64,000 bases of DNA from Bacillota bacterium (lineage in GTDB: Bacteria; Bacillota; Clostridia; Peptostreptococcales; Anaerovoracaceae). The position numbers were made by a program, and so were the translations under genes. Each line of letters starts with the position of its first letter. Position 1 is the first letter of the stretch. The stretch covers positions 21,270 to 85,269 of the forward strand of contig JAFRKJ010000095.1 of NCBI GenBank assembly GCA_017431785.1, read 5' to 3'. Below, in pieces: positions 8,789 to 16,230 of this stretch. A model generated the notes under the pieces. The model had not been told where the DNA came from. It worked only from the letters and a program-made list of their open reading frames with translations, and did not search any database.

Positions 8789-9244
8789 ATGGCTTTATAT
8801 AATGATACAGTAATGGAACATTTCATGAACCCTCATAATGTGGGTGAAATTGAAAACCCTGATGGCAAGGGCATCTACGGAAGTCCTGTATGCGGCGATA
8901 TGATGCTGGTTACGATCAACGTTGATGACAATGACGTTATTACTGACGCCAAGTTCAAGACTTATGGCTGCGGCAGTGCCATCGCTTCTTCCAGTATGGC
9001 TACCGATATGATCAAAGGCATGACCATCGATGAAGCGCTTGAAGTCAGCAACAAGAAGATCGTGGAGGAACTGGGCGGACTGCCTGCAATCAAAATCCAC
9101 TGTTCTGTTCTGGCGGAGCATGCGATCAAAAACGCGATCTATGATTATGCCGAAAAGAATGGAAAGACCTACAAAGGACTGGAAGGGTACGTTCCTGAAA
9201 CAGATCCTGACGCACACGAACACGGCTGTCAGGTCGAAGAATAA
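8789..9244 (+). CDS. nifU: Fe-S cluster assembly scaffold, NifU/IscU type
   Basis: This 151-residue protein is the IscU-like scaffold on which 2Fe-2S or 4Fe-4S clusters are built. The three cluster cysteines are in PVCGD (about C35), YGCGSA (about C61) and HCSVLA (about C105), the last preceded by the usual His. The C-terminus ends DAHEHGCQVEE, a short His/Cys tail often seen in the clostridial NifU-like forms. The ATG one base after the nifS stop is chosen; an upstream extension inside nifS is not conserved. The NifU C-terminal domain of nitrogen fixers is absent, so the gene serves general Fe-S assembly. Confidence 0.94.
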   Translation: MALYNDTVMEHFMNPHNVGEIENPDGKGIYGSPVCGDMMLVTINVDDNDVITDAKFKTYGCGSAIASSSMATDMIKGMTIDEALEVSNKKIVEELGGLPAIKIHCSVLAEHAIKNAIYDYAEKNGKTYKGLEGYVPETDPDAHEHGCQVEE

Positions 9245-9247
9245 CAA

Positions 9248-10219
9248 ATGAAAAAGAACAAACTCGGAAACACAGATCTATTTGTAACACCAATCGGGCT
9301 GGGTGTGCTGACAATCGGCTATACCCAGCTTGATTTGCCTTTGGAAGAGGGCGCGGAGATCGTAAAGTACGCTTATGAGAAAGGTATCCGGCTTTTTGAT
9401 ACGGCGCAGTACTATGAGACTTACCCGTTTATCAGGGAGGCTTTCAAAGGGATTGACCTTAGTCCGGATAATCCGGATCGTCCGATCATAGCCAGCAAGA
9501 GTCTGGACCACTCCTATGAAGAGATGAAAGCTGCGATCCATGAGTGCCTCGACGCTCTGGGAATTGATCACATCGATATCTTCAAAATGCACGAAGTCCG
9601 TCAGGAACCGGACTGGTCCGATCGGGCAGGAGCATGGCAGTGTCTGATCGACTACAAAAAGAAGGGCATTGTCGGAGCGATTGGAGTATCGACTCATCAT
9701 GTGGACATCACTGAAATGATGGCGGATATCCCTGAGTGCGACATTGTATTCCCGCTGATCAATTACGCAGGACTGGGCATCAGAAAGGGCGATGGTCCGG
9801 GAACTGCAGAGGAGATGGCTGCGGCTATCAAAAAATGTCTGGATGCAGGCAAAGGCGTCTTTGCCATGAAGGCATTTGGCGGCGGCAATCTGACAAACAC
9901 CTACATGAAGTCCCTGAATTATGTCCGTGATTTGGGATGCCATTCGATTATGATCGGTATGGGAAAGAAATCTGAGATCGATGATATCGTCAGATATGCG
10001 GAAGGGGTACTTCCGGAGGAATATCAGCCGGAGACAAAAGATAAAAAGATTCACATCGACCAGGGCGACTGTGAAGCTTGCTACTCCTGCGTTGAGAGAT
10101 GTCCGAACAATGCCATCTACATCAATGATGCAGGCCTTGCAGATGTCAACTACGATGTCTGTCTGACATGCGGATACTGTGCGCCGGTATGCCCGGTCCG
10201 CGCCATTATTATGTGGTGA
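9248..10219 (+). CDS. Aldo/keto reductase with two C-terminal 4Fe-4S clusters
   Basis: The 323-residue protein joins an aldo/keto reductase barrel (residues 1-265) to a ferredoxin domain. The AKR residues are visible: Asp and Tyr in FDTAQYYE, Lys in IIASKSLDH and His in FKMHEV. The ferredoxin part has two CxxCxxCxxxCP motifs, CEACYSCVERCP and CLTCGYCAPVCP. Such fusions are common in anaerobes, and the electron partner and carbonyl substrate are unknown. It is three bases after nifU, so it probably shares that operon and depends on its product for its clusters. Confidence 0.9.
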   Translation: MKKNKLGNTDLFVTPIGLGVLTIGYTQLDLPLEEGAEIVKYAYEKGIRLFDTAQYYETYPFIREAFKGIDLSPDNPDRPIIASKSLDHSYEEMKAAIHECLDALGIDHIDIFKMHEVRQEPDWSDRAGAWQCLIDYKKKGIVGAIGVSTHHVDITEMMADIPECDIVFPLINYAGLGIRKGDGPGTAEEMAAAIKKCLDAGKGVFAMKAFGGGNLTNTYMKSLNYVRDLGCHSIMIGMGKKSEIDDIVRYAEGVLPEEYQPETKDKKIHIDQGDCEACYSCVERCPNNAIYINDAGLADVNYDVCLTCGYCAPVCPVRAIIMW

Positions 10220-10236
10220 TTTTGCATGATAAACAG

Positions 10237-10265
10237 TTGTTTCAGATATCAGATTATGCTATTAT
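10237..10265 (+). promoter_or_regulatory. Promoter of the glycine riboswitch transcript
   Basis: TTGTTT (10237-10242) and TATTAT (10260-10265) are 17 bases apart, with TGC just before the -10 (extended -10). Transcription would start near 10272, some 24 bases before the aptamer P1 stem. Confidence 0.55.
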
Positions 10266-10287
10266 CTTTTATAAGAGAATAGTGGCC

Positions 10288-10420
10288 CGGATGAAGAATC
10301 TGTGAGAGACTTGGCCAAAGCTTAATCAAGCTGAAAGCTGAAGCACCGAAGGGGCAAGACGGCAGAGATATCGTCGAAACTCTCAGGTACCAGGGATCAG
10401 ATTCGGACGGGACTCTGAAG
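10288..10420 (+). promoter_or_regulatory. Glycine riboswitch, single aptamer
   Basis: The leader has the hallmarks of a glycine aptamer. P1 pairs GAATCTG (10296-10302) with CAGATTC (10398-10404); P2 pairs GAGAG (10304-10308) with CTCTC (10380-10384); the conserved core GCACCGAAGGGGCAA is at 10343-10356 and ACTCTCAGGTA follows at 10379-10389. Only one aptamer is seen; the GGACGGGACTCTG segment after it may be a remnant or ghost aptamer. CTCTG (10413-10417) could pair with CAGAG of the terminator as an antiterminator. Glycine binding should let transcription pass into the DUF1015 gene and perhaps the gcv genes. Confidence 0.88.
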
Positions 10421-10430
10421 ATGTTTTTTG

Positions 10431-10463
10431 ACAGAGGGAAAGGTATATTTTCCTCTGTTTTTT
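10431..10463 (+). terminator. Riboswitch-controlled intrinsic terminator
   Basis: ACAGAGGGAAA (10431-10441) pairs over 11 positions (one G-U) with TTTTCCTCTGT (10448-10458) around a six-base loop, followed by a T run to 10463. It lies between the aptamer and the DUF1015 start, so it is the expression platform. Confidence 0.85.
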
Positions 10464-10502
10464 ATTAGAAATCAAAAGATAGATGTGAAAGGATGGAATG
10501 CA

Positions 10503-11726
10503 ATGAGTAAAACAGGTTTTTCAGCTGCAGATATTCTTCTGCCGGCAAAAGGCAACTATGAGACATGGGCAGTCGTAGCATGCGACCAGTTCACTTCACA
10601 GCCGGAATACTGGGAAAGAGTGGAGAAAACAGTTGGGGATAATCCTTCAACATTCCGTATCATTCTGCCGGAGGCACAGCTTTCTGACGGTCATACGGAA
10701 GAACACATCGATAAAATCAATGCAACAATGAAAGAGTATCTGGAAACAGGTGTATTCCAGGAGTATCCTGATTCCATGATCTATCTGGAAAGAGTGCAGA
10801 GTGACGGTAAGATCAGAAGAGGCCTGATCGGAAAGATAGACCTTGAAGAATATGATTATTCCAAAGGCAGTACGTCCCTCGTCAGAGCTACAGAAGGCAC
10901 AGTGCTTGAAAGAATCCCGCCTAGACAGGCAGTCAGAAGGGATGCTGCAATCGAGCTTCCTCACGTTATGCTCCTGATCGACGACGTACAGAATTCAGTC
11001 ATCGGACCTCTCTCAGCATGTGAAGATGTCATCTATGATTTCGACCTCATGGAAGGCGGCGGCCACGCGAAAGCATGGCTTGTTCCGGAAGAGCTGAAGG
11101 ACGGCGCATGCAAGGCCCTGGAAGCTCTGGCAGACGCACAACCGCTTCTGTTTGCTGTAGGTGACGGCAACCATTCGCTGGCTTCGGCAAAAGCCCTCTA
11201 CGAAGAGGAAAAGGCGAAATTCGGGCCAGGCAGTGAGGATACGCTCCCATCAAGATATGCTCTTGTTGAAATCGTAAATCTTTATGATGAAGCACTGGAA
11301 TTCGAACCGATCCACAGGGTTCTGTTCGATGTTGATCCTGAAGCACTTCTGAAGGCCTTTAAGGAAGAATACCCATCTACCATAGACGGCAAAGGGGAAG
11401 GTCACGTGATTCGTTATGCCTATGAAGGTGTTGACGAATATCTTACAGTGACAGAGCCAAAGGCTCAGCTGGAAGTAGGAACACTGCAGTCATTCCTTGA
11501 CAAGTACATCAAGGAACACGGCATCGGTATCGACTACGTTCACGGTGATGAAATCACCATTGAACTGGGTCAGAAACCAGGCTGCATGGCATTTCTCTTA
11601 CCTGCAATGGATAAGGGTGACCTGTTCAGATCTGTTATCAATGACGGCGCTCTTCCAAGAAAAACATTTTCTATGGGTCACGCTGAAGACAAGAGATACT
11701 ATATCGAGGCTAGAAAAATCAAATAA
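10503..11726 (+). CDS. DUF1015 family protein
   Basis: The 407-residue product belongs to the DUF1015 family, with the signature GDGNHSLASAKALYE near residue 220 and CDQFTSQPEYW near residue 30. Its biochemical role is not established here. The family often sits beside serine or glycine genes in Clostridia, and here it is the first gene behind the glycine riboswitch and is followed by gcvT, so a role in serine/glycine metabolism is inferred. The frame opens upstream through the terminator, but the ATG at 10503, with AAAGG ten bases before, fits the family N-terminus. Confidence 0.88.
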   Translation: MSKTGFSAADILLPAKGNYETWAVVACDQFTSQPEYWERVEKTVGDNPSTFRIILPEAQLSDGHTEEHIDKINATMKEYLETGVFQEYPDSMIYLERVQSDGKIRRGLIGKIDLEEYDYSKGSTSLVRATEGTVLERIPPRQAVRRDAAIELPHVMLLIDDVQNSVIGPLSACEDVIYDFDLMEGGGHAKAWLVPEELKDGACKALEALADAQPLLFAVGDGNHSLASAKALYEEEKAKFGPGSEDTLPSRYALVEIVNLYDEALEFEPIHRVLFDVDPEALLKAFKEEYPSTIDGKGEGHVIRYAYEGVDEYLTVTEPKAQLEVGTLQSFLDKYIKEHGIGIDYVHGDEITIELGQKPGCMAFLLPAMDKGDLFRSVINDGALPRKTFSMGHAEDKRYYIEARKIK

Positions 11727-11754
11727 TCACCCAATTTATAGTGCTTTTTTCGCA

Positions 11755-11777
11755 AAATAGGACTAAAAAAGGTCTAT
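11755..11777 (+). promoter_or_regulatory. Putative regulatory dyad upstream of gcvT
   Basis: ATAGGACT (11757-11764) and AGGTCTAT (11770-11777) form an imperfect inverted repeat around an A run. The 15 bases AAATAGGACTAAAAA are identical to the sequence before nifS (7539-7553), and AGGT follows in both. The protein that would bind is unknown. Confidence 0.35.
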
Positions 11778-11786
11778 GTTTTGTGT

Positions 11787-11792
11787 TATAAT
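11787..11792 (+). promoter_or_regulatory. Candidate -10 of a gcvT promoter
   Basis: TATAAT lies about 55 bases before the gcvT start. No good -35 is seen 16-18 bases upstream, where the A-rich part of the dyad lies. It could let gcvT be expressed apart from the riboswitch. Confidence 0.35.
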
Positions 11793-11846
11793 ACCGTCTG
11801 TATTAATTTAGATAGTTAAAGTGATAAAATGCAAAAAGGAGAAATT

Positions 11847-12935
11847 ATGGAACTGAAAACTCCACTGTATGAAAAACACCTGGAATATGGCGGCAAAATG
11901 GTACCGTTCGGAGGGTATATTCTTCCGGTACAGTACAAATCATCAGGCGTCATCAAGGAGCACATGGCTGTAAGAACCGCAGCGGGAATGTTCGATGTCT
12001 CACATATGGGAGAGATTCTCTGTGAGGGTCTGGATGCACTTGCCAATCTCAACATGATTCTGACCAATGATTTTACGAATATGGTTGATGAACAGGCAAG
12101 ATATTCACCGATGTGCAACGAGAGAGGTGGAACAGTTGATGACCTTATCGTCTACAAAATGAATCCTGAAAAGTATTTCATCGTCGTCAATGCAGCGAAT
12201 AAGGATAAGGACTACAAGTGGATGTGCGATCATCAGTTCGGGGATGTAACGTTTACGGATGTTTCCTCGCAGTATGCGCAGATTGCTGTGCAGGGTCCTA
12301 AGGCAAAGGACATTATCGCGAAGATCTGCAGTGATGGCAGCATTCCGGAAAAGTATTATTATGCCAAGTTTGGCGCAGAAGTAGCCGGTATCCCTTGTAT
12401 TTGTTCAACAACAGGATATACAGGTGAAGATGGTGTGGAAATATACCTGCCTGCTGCTAAGGCTCCTGAAATGTGGGATGCCATTTACGAAGCAGGAAAG
12501 GATGATGGGCTCATCCCATGCGGGCTCGGCGCCAGAGATACGCTGAGAATGGAGGCGGGAATGCCGCTCTATGGTCATGAGATGAATGATGACATCTCAC
12601 CAAGGGAAGCAGGCCTCATGTTTGCCATCAAACTCAAAAAAACAGTCGATTTCATCGGTAAGGCACCGATGATTGAAGCTGGCAAACCAGCGGTTGTCCG
12701 AGTTGGTCTGAAGATTACAGGCAGAGGAATTGCCCGTGAACATCAGGATGTTTATGTAAACGGAGAAAAGGTCGGTTACACAACGTCCGGAACCAAGTGC
12801 CCATACTTTGATTATCCGATTGCAATGGCACGCATCCCAAGAGAATACAAGGAAATCGGAACAAAAGTACAGGTGGATGTCAGAGGCCGTATGGTCGATG
12901 CTGAAGTATGCGAACTTCCGTTTTACAAGAGATAA
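11847..12935 (+). CDS. gcvT: Glycine cleavage system T protein (aminomethyltransferase)
   Basis: The 362-residue protein moves the methylene group from the aminomethyl-lipoyl arm of GcvH to tetrahydrofolate and frees ammonia. The order of the family blocks is intact: GGKMVPFGGYILPVQY at the N-terminus, MFDVSHMGEI, and the folate-pocket region CGLGARDTLRMEAGMPLYGHE. Length is typical. The frame opens six codons earlier, but AAGGAG at 11836-11841 is placed for the ATG at 11847. It heads the T-H-PA-PB order common in Clostridia. Confidence 0.96.
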   Translation: MELKTPLYEKHLEYGGKMVPFGGYILPVQYKSSGVIKEHMAVRTAAGMFDVSHMGEILCEGLDALANLNMILTNDFTNMVDEQARYSPMCNERGGTVDDLIVYKMNPEKYFIVVNAANKDKDYKWMCDHQFGDVTFTDVSSQYAQIAVQGPKAKDIIAKICSDGSIPEKYYYAKFGAEVAGIPCICSTTGYTGEDGVEIYLPAAKAPEMWDAIYEAGKDDGLIPCGLGARDTLRMEAGMPLYGHEMNDDISPREAGLMFAIKLKKTVDFIGKAPMIEAGKPAVVRVGLKITGRGIAREHQDVYVNGEKVGYTTSGTKCPYFDYPIAMARIPREYKEIGTKVQVDVRGRMVDAEVCELPFYKR

Positions 12936-12981
12936 TCATCAGTCAATTATTTAATAGTTTATTATATAAAGGAGAACAAAA

Positions 12982-13362
12982 ATGGAACTTAAGAATGATG
13001 CACTTTACATGAAATCACACGAATGGGTTGTTATCGATGGAGATACTGCTACAGTCGGCATTTCAGACTATGCACAGTCAGAACTGGGAGATCTGGTATT
13101 TGTAAACCTGCCGGAACCTGGTGATGAAGTAACTGCAGGTGAAACTTTCGCCGATGTCGAATCTGTAAAAGCTGTATCTGACATTTATTCACCTGTTTCA
13201 GGAGTGATCGCTGAAATCAACGAAGAACTCCTCGATGCGCCTGAGCTCATCAATGAAAACGCAAATGATGCATGGTTCATTAAGGTTGAAAACGTAACAG
13301 AACAGGCAGAAGAACTCATGTCTCCGGAAGATTATGAAACATTCTGCGCTGAAGAAGAATAA
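12982..13362 (+). CDS. gcvH: Glycine cleavage system H protein
   Basis: This 126-residue lipoyl carrier shuttles the aminomethyl group between the P, T and L proteins. The lipoylated lysine is in [11 protein letters not shown] (about K63), in the usual hairpin. The protein is acidic, as is normal. It lies 46 bases after gcvT with its own AAAGGAG site. No lipoate ligase gene is seen in the window, so lipoylation must rely on a gene elsewhere. Confidence 0.97.
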   Translation: MELKNDALYMKSHEWVVIDGDTATVGISDYAQSELGDLVFVNLPEPGDEVTAGETFADVESVKAVSDIYSPVSGVIAEINEELLDAPELINENANDAWFIKVENVTEQAEELMSPEDYETFCAEEE

Positions 13363-13380
13363 TCAGGAAAGGCGGTATAT

Positions 13381-14691
13381 ATGGGCACTTTTGTACCTAA
13401 CACTAAAGCGCAGCAACAGGAAATGCTGAAGGAAATTGGTTACGAGAAGCTCGATGACCTCTTCGCCCATATTCCTGACGCTGTGAAGTTCAAAGACGAA
13501 CTTGATCTTCCATCCGGTTTATCAGAAATGGAAGCCGCGAAGGAGATCAAAAAAATCGCAGCAAAAAACAGAATCTATGACTCCGTGTTTCGCGGAGCAG
13601 GTGCATACAGACATTATGTTCCTGCAATCGTAGGCAGTGTGACGGGCAATGAAACGCTTCAGACTGCATATACGCCATATCAGGCAGAAATCAGCCAGGG
13701 CGTACTCCAGTCCATCTTCGAGTACCAGACGATGATATGCGATCTGACGGGAATGGATGTTTCAAACGCTTCCGTCTACGACGGAGGAACAGCAGCGGGT
13801 GAAGCAGTCGCCATGTGCAGAGGGCGCAAAGCCAACAGGGCGCTTGTTTCAGCATGCATCCAGCCATCTGTGATGAAAGTAATCGAAACCTATTGTTTCG
13901 GCAATGAGATGGAACTTGTCGTCATTCCTGAGAAGGATCATCAGACAGATGTGGAAGCACTGAAAGAACTGATGACAGATGATACCGCCTGCGTTCTGAT
14001 CCAGCATCCGAACTACTATGGAAGCCTTGAGGAAGCAGCTGAAATCGGACAGATCGCGCACTCTGTCAAGAACTGCAGATTCATTATGTCAGTGAATCCG
14101 ATCACATTGGGAACAATGAAGACTCCGAGAGAGTACGGCGCTGATTTTGCAATTGGCGAGGGTCAGCCTTTAGGATTGTCTCTGGCATTCGGCGGACCGT
14201 ATCTGGGATTCATGGCAAGTATCGATTCCATGAAGAGAAGTCTTCCGGGCAGAATCGTCGGTCAGACCGTGGACCACAACGGAAAGACAGGATACGTGCT
14301 CACACTGCAGGCGAGAGAGCAGCACATCAGACGTGAGAAGGCGTCCAGCAACATTTGCTCCAACCAGGCGCTGTGCGCACTGGCAGTTGGCGTTTACCTC
14401 TCGGCAATGGGAAGTGAAGGCCTGAAAAATGTAGCCGGCCAGTGCTACTCCAAGGCGCATTATATGGCGGCGGAACTCAGCCGTATCGGTTTTGAAATCG
14501 AGAATGAAGAATTCTTCCATGAATTCGTAACCTATTCCGATAAGAAATCATCAGATATCCTGAACGCGCTTGATGATGCGGATATTCTCGGAGGACTTCC
14601 TCTCGACGAAAACCGCATTCTCTGGTGCTGTACTGAAATGAACAGCAAGGCAGATATTGATAAAGCCGTTGCTGTTGTAAAGGAGGTGTAG
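13381..14691 (+). CDS. gcvPA: Glycine dehydrogenase (decarboxylating) subunit 1
   Basis: The 436-residue subunit forms, with GcvPB, the P protein that decarboxylates glycine on PLP. The N-terminal region with FRGAGAYRHYVPA and the central YTPYQAEISQG are diagnostic of the A subunit. It lacks the PLP lysine, which is on the B subunit. It follows gcvH by 18 bases, and its end carries the AGGAGGTG ribosome site of gcvPB. The split P protein is usual for Gram-positive bacteria, unlike the single large chain of proteobacteria. Confidence 0.97.
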   Translation: MGTFVPNTKAQQQEMLKEIGYEKLDDLFAHIPDAVKFKDELDLPSGLSEMEAAKEIKKIAAKNRIYDSVFRGAGAYRHYVPAIVGSVTGNETLQTAYTPYQAEISQGVLQSIFEYQTMICDLTGMDVSNASVYDGGTAAGEAVAMCRGRKANRALVSACIQPSVMKVIETYCFGNEMELVVIPEKDHQTDVEALKELMTDDTACVLIQHPNYYGSLEEAAEIGQIAHSVKNCRFIMSVNPITLGTMKTPREYGADFAIGEGQPLGLSLAFGGPYLGFMASIDSMKRSLPGRIVGQTVDHNGKTGYVLTLQAREQHIRREKASSNICSNQALCALAVGVYLSAMGSEGLKNVAGQCYSKAHYMAAELSRIGFEIENEEFFHEFVTYSDKKSSDILNALDDADILGGLPLDENRILWCCTEMNSKADIDKAVAVVKEV

Positions 14692-14693
14692 AG

Positions 14694-16133
14694 ATGCTGA
14701 TTTTTGAGAAATCCCGTCCGGGAAGAGGATGCAGCGCTATTCCTGCTTGTGACGTTGAACAGTACACACTTCCTGATGATGATATGAGAGAATCCGATCT
14801 GCATCTGCCTGAAATGGCGGAAGTGGATCTGAGCAGACACTATACGGAACTTGCCAAAAAGGCCCATGGTGTAAACGACGGTTTCTATCCGCTCGGTTCC
14901 TGCACTATGAAGTACAACCCTAAAGTCAACGAGCAGATGGCTGCGCTTGATGGATTCACACAGATCCATCCGCTTCAACCTGTGGAAACAGTACAGGGCT
15001 GCCTGCAGATTCTGAAGGAAACCGAGGATGCACTGGCTGCCATTACCGGCATGAGCAACTTCACACTCCAGCCGGCGGCAGGAGCACACGGTGAGTTCAC
15101 AGGACTTCTGCTGATCAAGGCGTATCATCTGGCGAATGGTGATACCCAGAGACGAAAGATCATCGTTCCGGATTCCGCTCACGGCACCAACCCGGCTTCT
15201 GCTGTTATGGCAGGGATGGAGGTTATCAACGTGGATTCCGATGAAAAGGGTCTGGTTGATGTTGAAAAACTGAGAGAAGTCTGTGCAGGCAATGATGAAA
15301 TCGCGGGACTCATGCTGACAAATCCGAATACGGCAGGTCTCTTCGATCCAAACATCAAGGAAATCACGGATATCATCCATGAATGCGGTGGCCAGTGCTA
15401 TTACGACGGCGCAAACCTCAACGCTGTTATGGGGTGGGCAAGACCTGGAGATATGGGATTTGACTGTGTTCACCTCAATCTCCACAAGACATTCTCAACA
15501 CCGCATGGCGGCGGCGGTCCGGGATCAGGACCAGTAGGGTGCAAGGAGCATCTTGCGAAGTTCATGCCTGGCGTATACGCTGTTGAAAAGGACGGAGTAT
15601 ATGATTTTGCAAAGGCAGAAGCTAGCCTCGGTGAGATGAAGAACTTCTACGGCAACTTCCTGGTAGCTGTCAAGGCTCTGACTTACATCAAGATGCTCGG
15701 CAAAGAGGGCATTCCGGAAGCAAGCAAGAACGCGGTACTCAACGCCAACTACATGATGAAGAAGCTGTCATCCGTCTATGACATTGCATTCAAGCCGGAA
15801 GTGTGCATGCACGAGTTCGTCATGGACATCGGAAGACAGGCGAAGGAGACAGGAGTTACAGCCATGGATATCGCCAAGGGACTCCTGGACAATGGTATCC
15901 ATCCGCCTACGATGTACTTCCCGCTGACCGTCCATGAAGCGCTGATGGCAGAGCCATGTGAAACAGAATCCAAGGAAACCCTTGACTGGGCAATCGATGT
16001 TTTCATCGGATTGAACGAGCTGGCTTATTCAGATCCTGACAAACTTCATCAGGCGCCGGTAAAAACTCCGGTTACGCGTCTCGATGAGGTTGGAGCAGCG
16101 AGACATCCGGTACTCAAATACGAGTTCGAATAG
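14694..16133 (+). CDS. gcvPB: Glycine dehydrogenase (decarboxylating) subunit 2
   Basis: This 479-residue subunit carries the PLP lysine in HLNLHKTFSTPHGGGG (about K265), with the glycine-rich loop after it. GSCTMKYNPKVNE near residue 65 is another family mark. It pairs with GcvPA to decarboxylate glycine and load the H protein. It starts two bases after gcvPA. The stop is followed by a hairpin and then lpd. Confidence 0.97.
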   Translation: MLIFEKSRPGRGCSAIPACDVEQYTLPDDDMRESDLHLPEMAEVDLSRHYTELAKKAHGVNDGFYPLGSCTMKYNPKVNEQMAALDGFTQIHPLQPVETVQGCLQILKETEDALAAITGMSNFTLQPAAGAHGEFTGLLLIKAYHLANGDTQRRKIIVPDSAHGTNPASAVMAGMEVINVDSDEKGLVDVEKLREVCAGNDEIAGLMLTNPNTAGLFDPNIKEITDIIHECGGQCYYDGANLNAVMGWARPGDMGFDCVHLNLHKTFSTPHGGGGPGSGPVGCKEHLAKFMPGVYAVEKDGVYDFAKAEASLGEMKNFYGNFLVAVKALTYIKMLGKEGIPEASKNAVLNANYMMKKLSSVYDIAFKPEVCMHEFVMDIGRQAKETGVTAMDIAKGLLDNGIHPPTMYFPLTVHEALMAEPCETESKETLDWAIDVFIGLNELAYSDPDKLHQAPVKTPVTRLDEVGAARHPVLKYEFE

Positions 16134-16149
16134 TCAAAATGTATTGTTT

Positions 16150-16176
16150 AAGGGTCTGATGCTTTATCAGACCCTT
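16150..16176 (+). terminator. Terminator-like hairpin between gcvPB and lpd
   Basis: AAGGGTCTGAT (16150-16160) and ATCAGACCCTT (16166-16176) form an 11-bp perfect stem with a five-base loop. Only TTTATC follows, so the T tract is poor; it may be a partial terminator or an RNA-stabilising hairpin that sets the lpd level. Confidence 0.6.
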
Positions 16177-16230
16177 TATCATGAGAATTCTAATCCAAAG
16201 AATTCAGAAACAGATAAAAGCGAGGCAGTT

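Noticed and set aside
14532-15485. 317-codon open frame opposite gcvPA/gcvPB
   Set aside because: It is a shadow of the two glycine dehydrogenase genes, without start signals or motifs.
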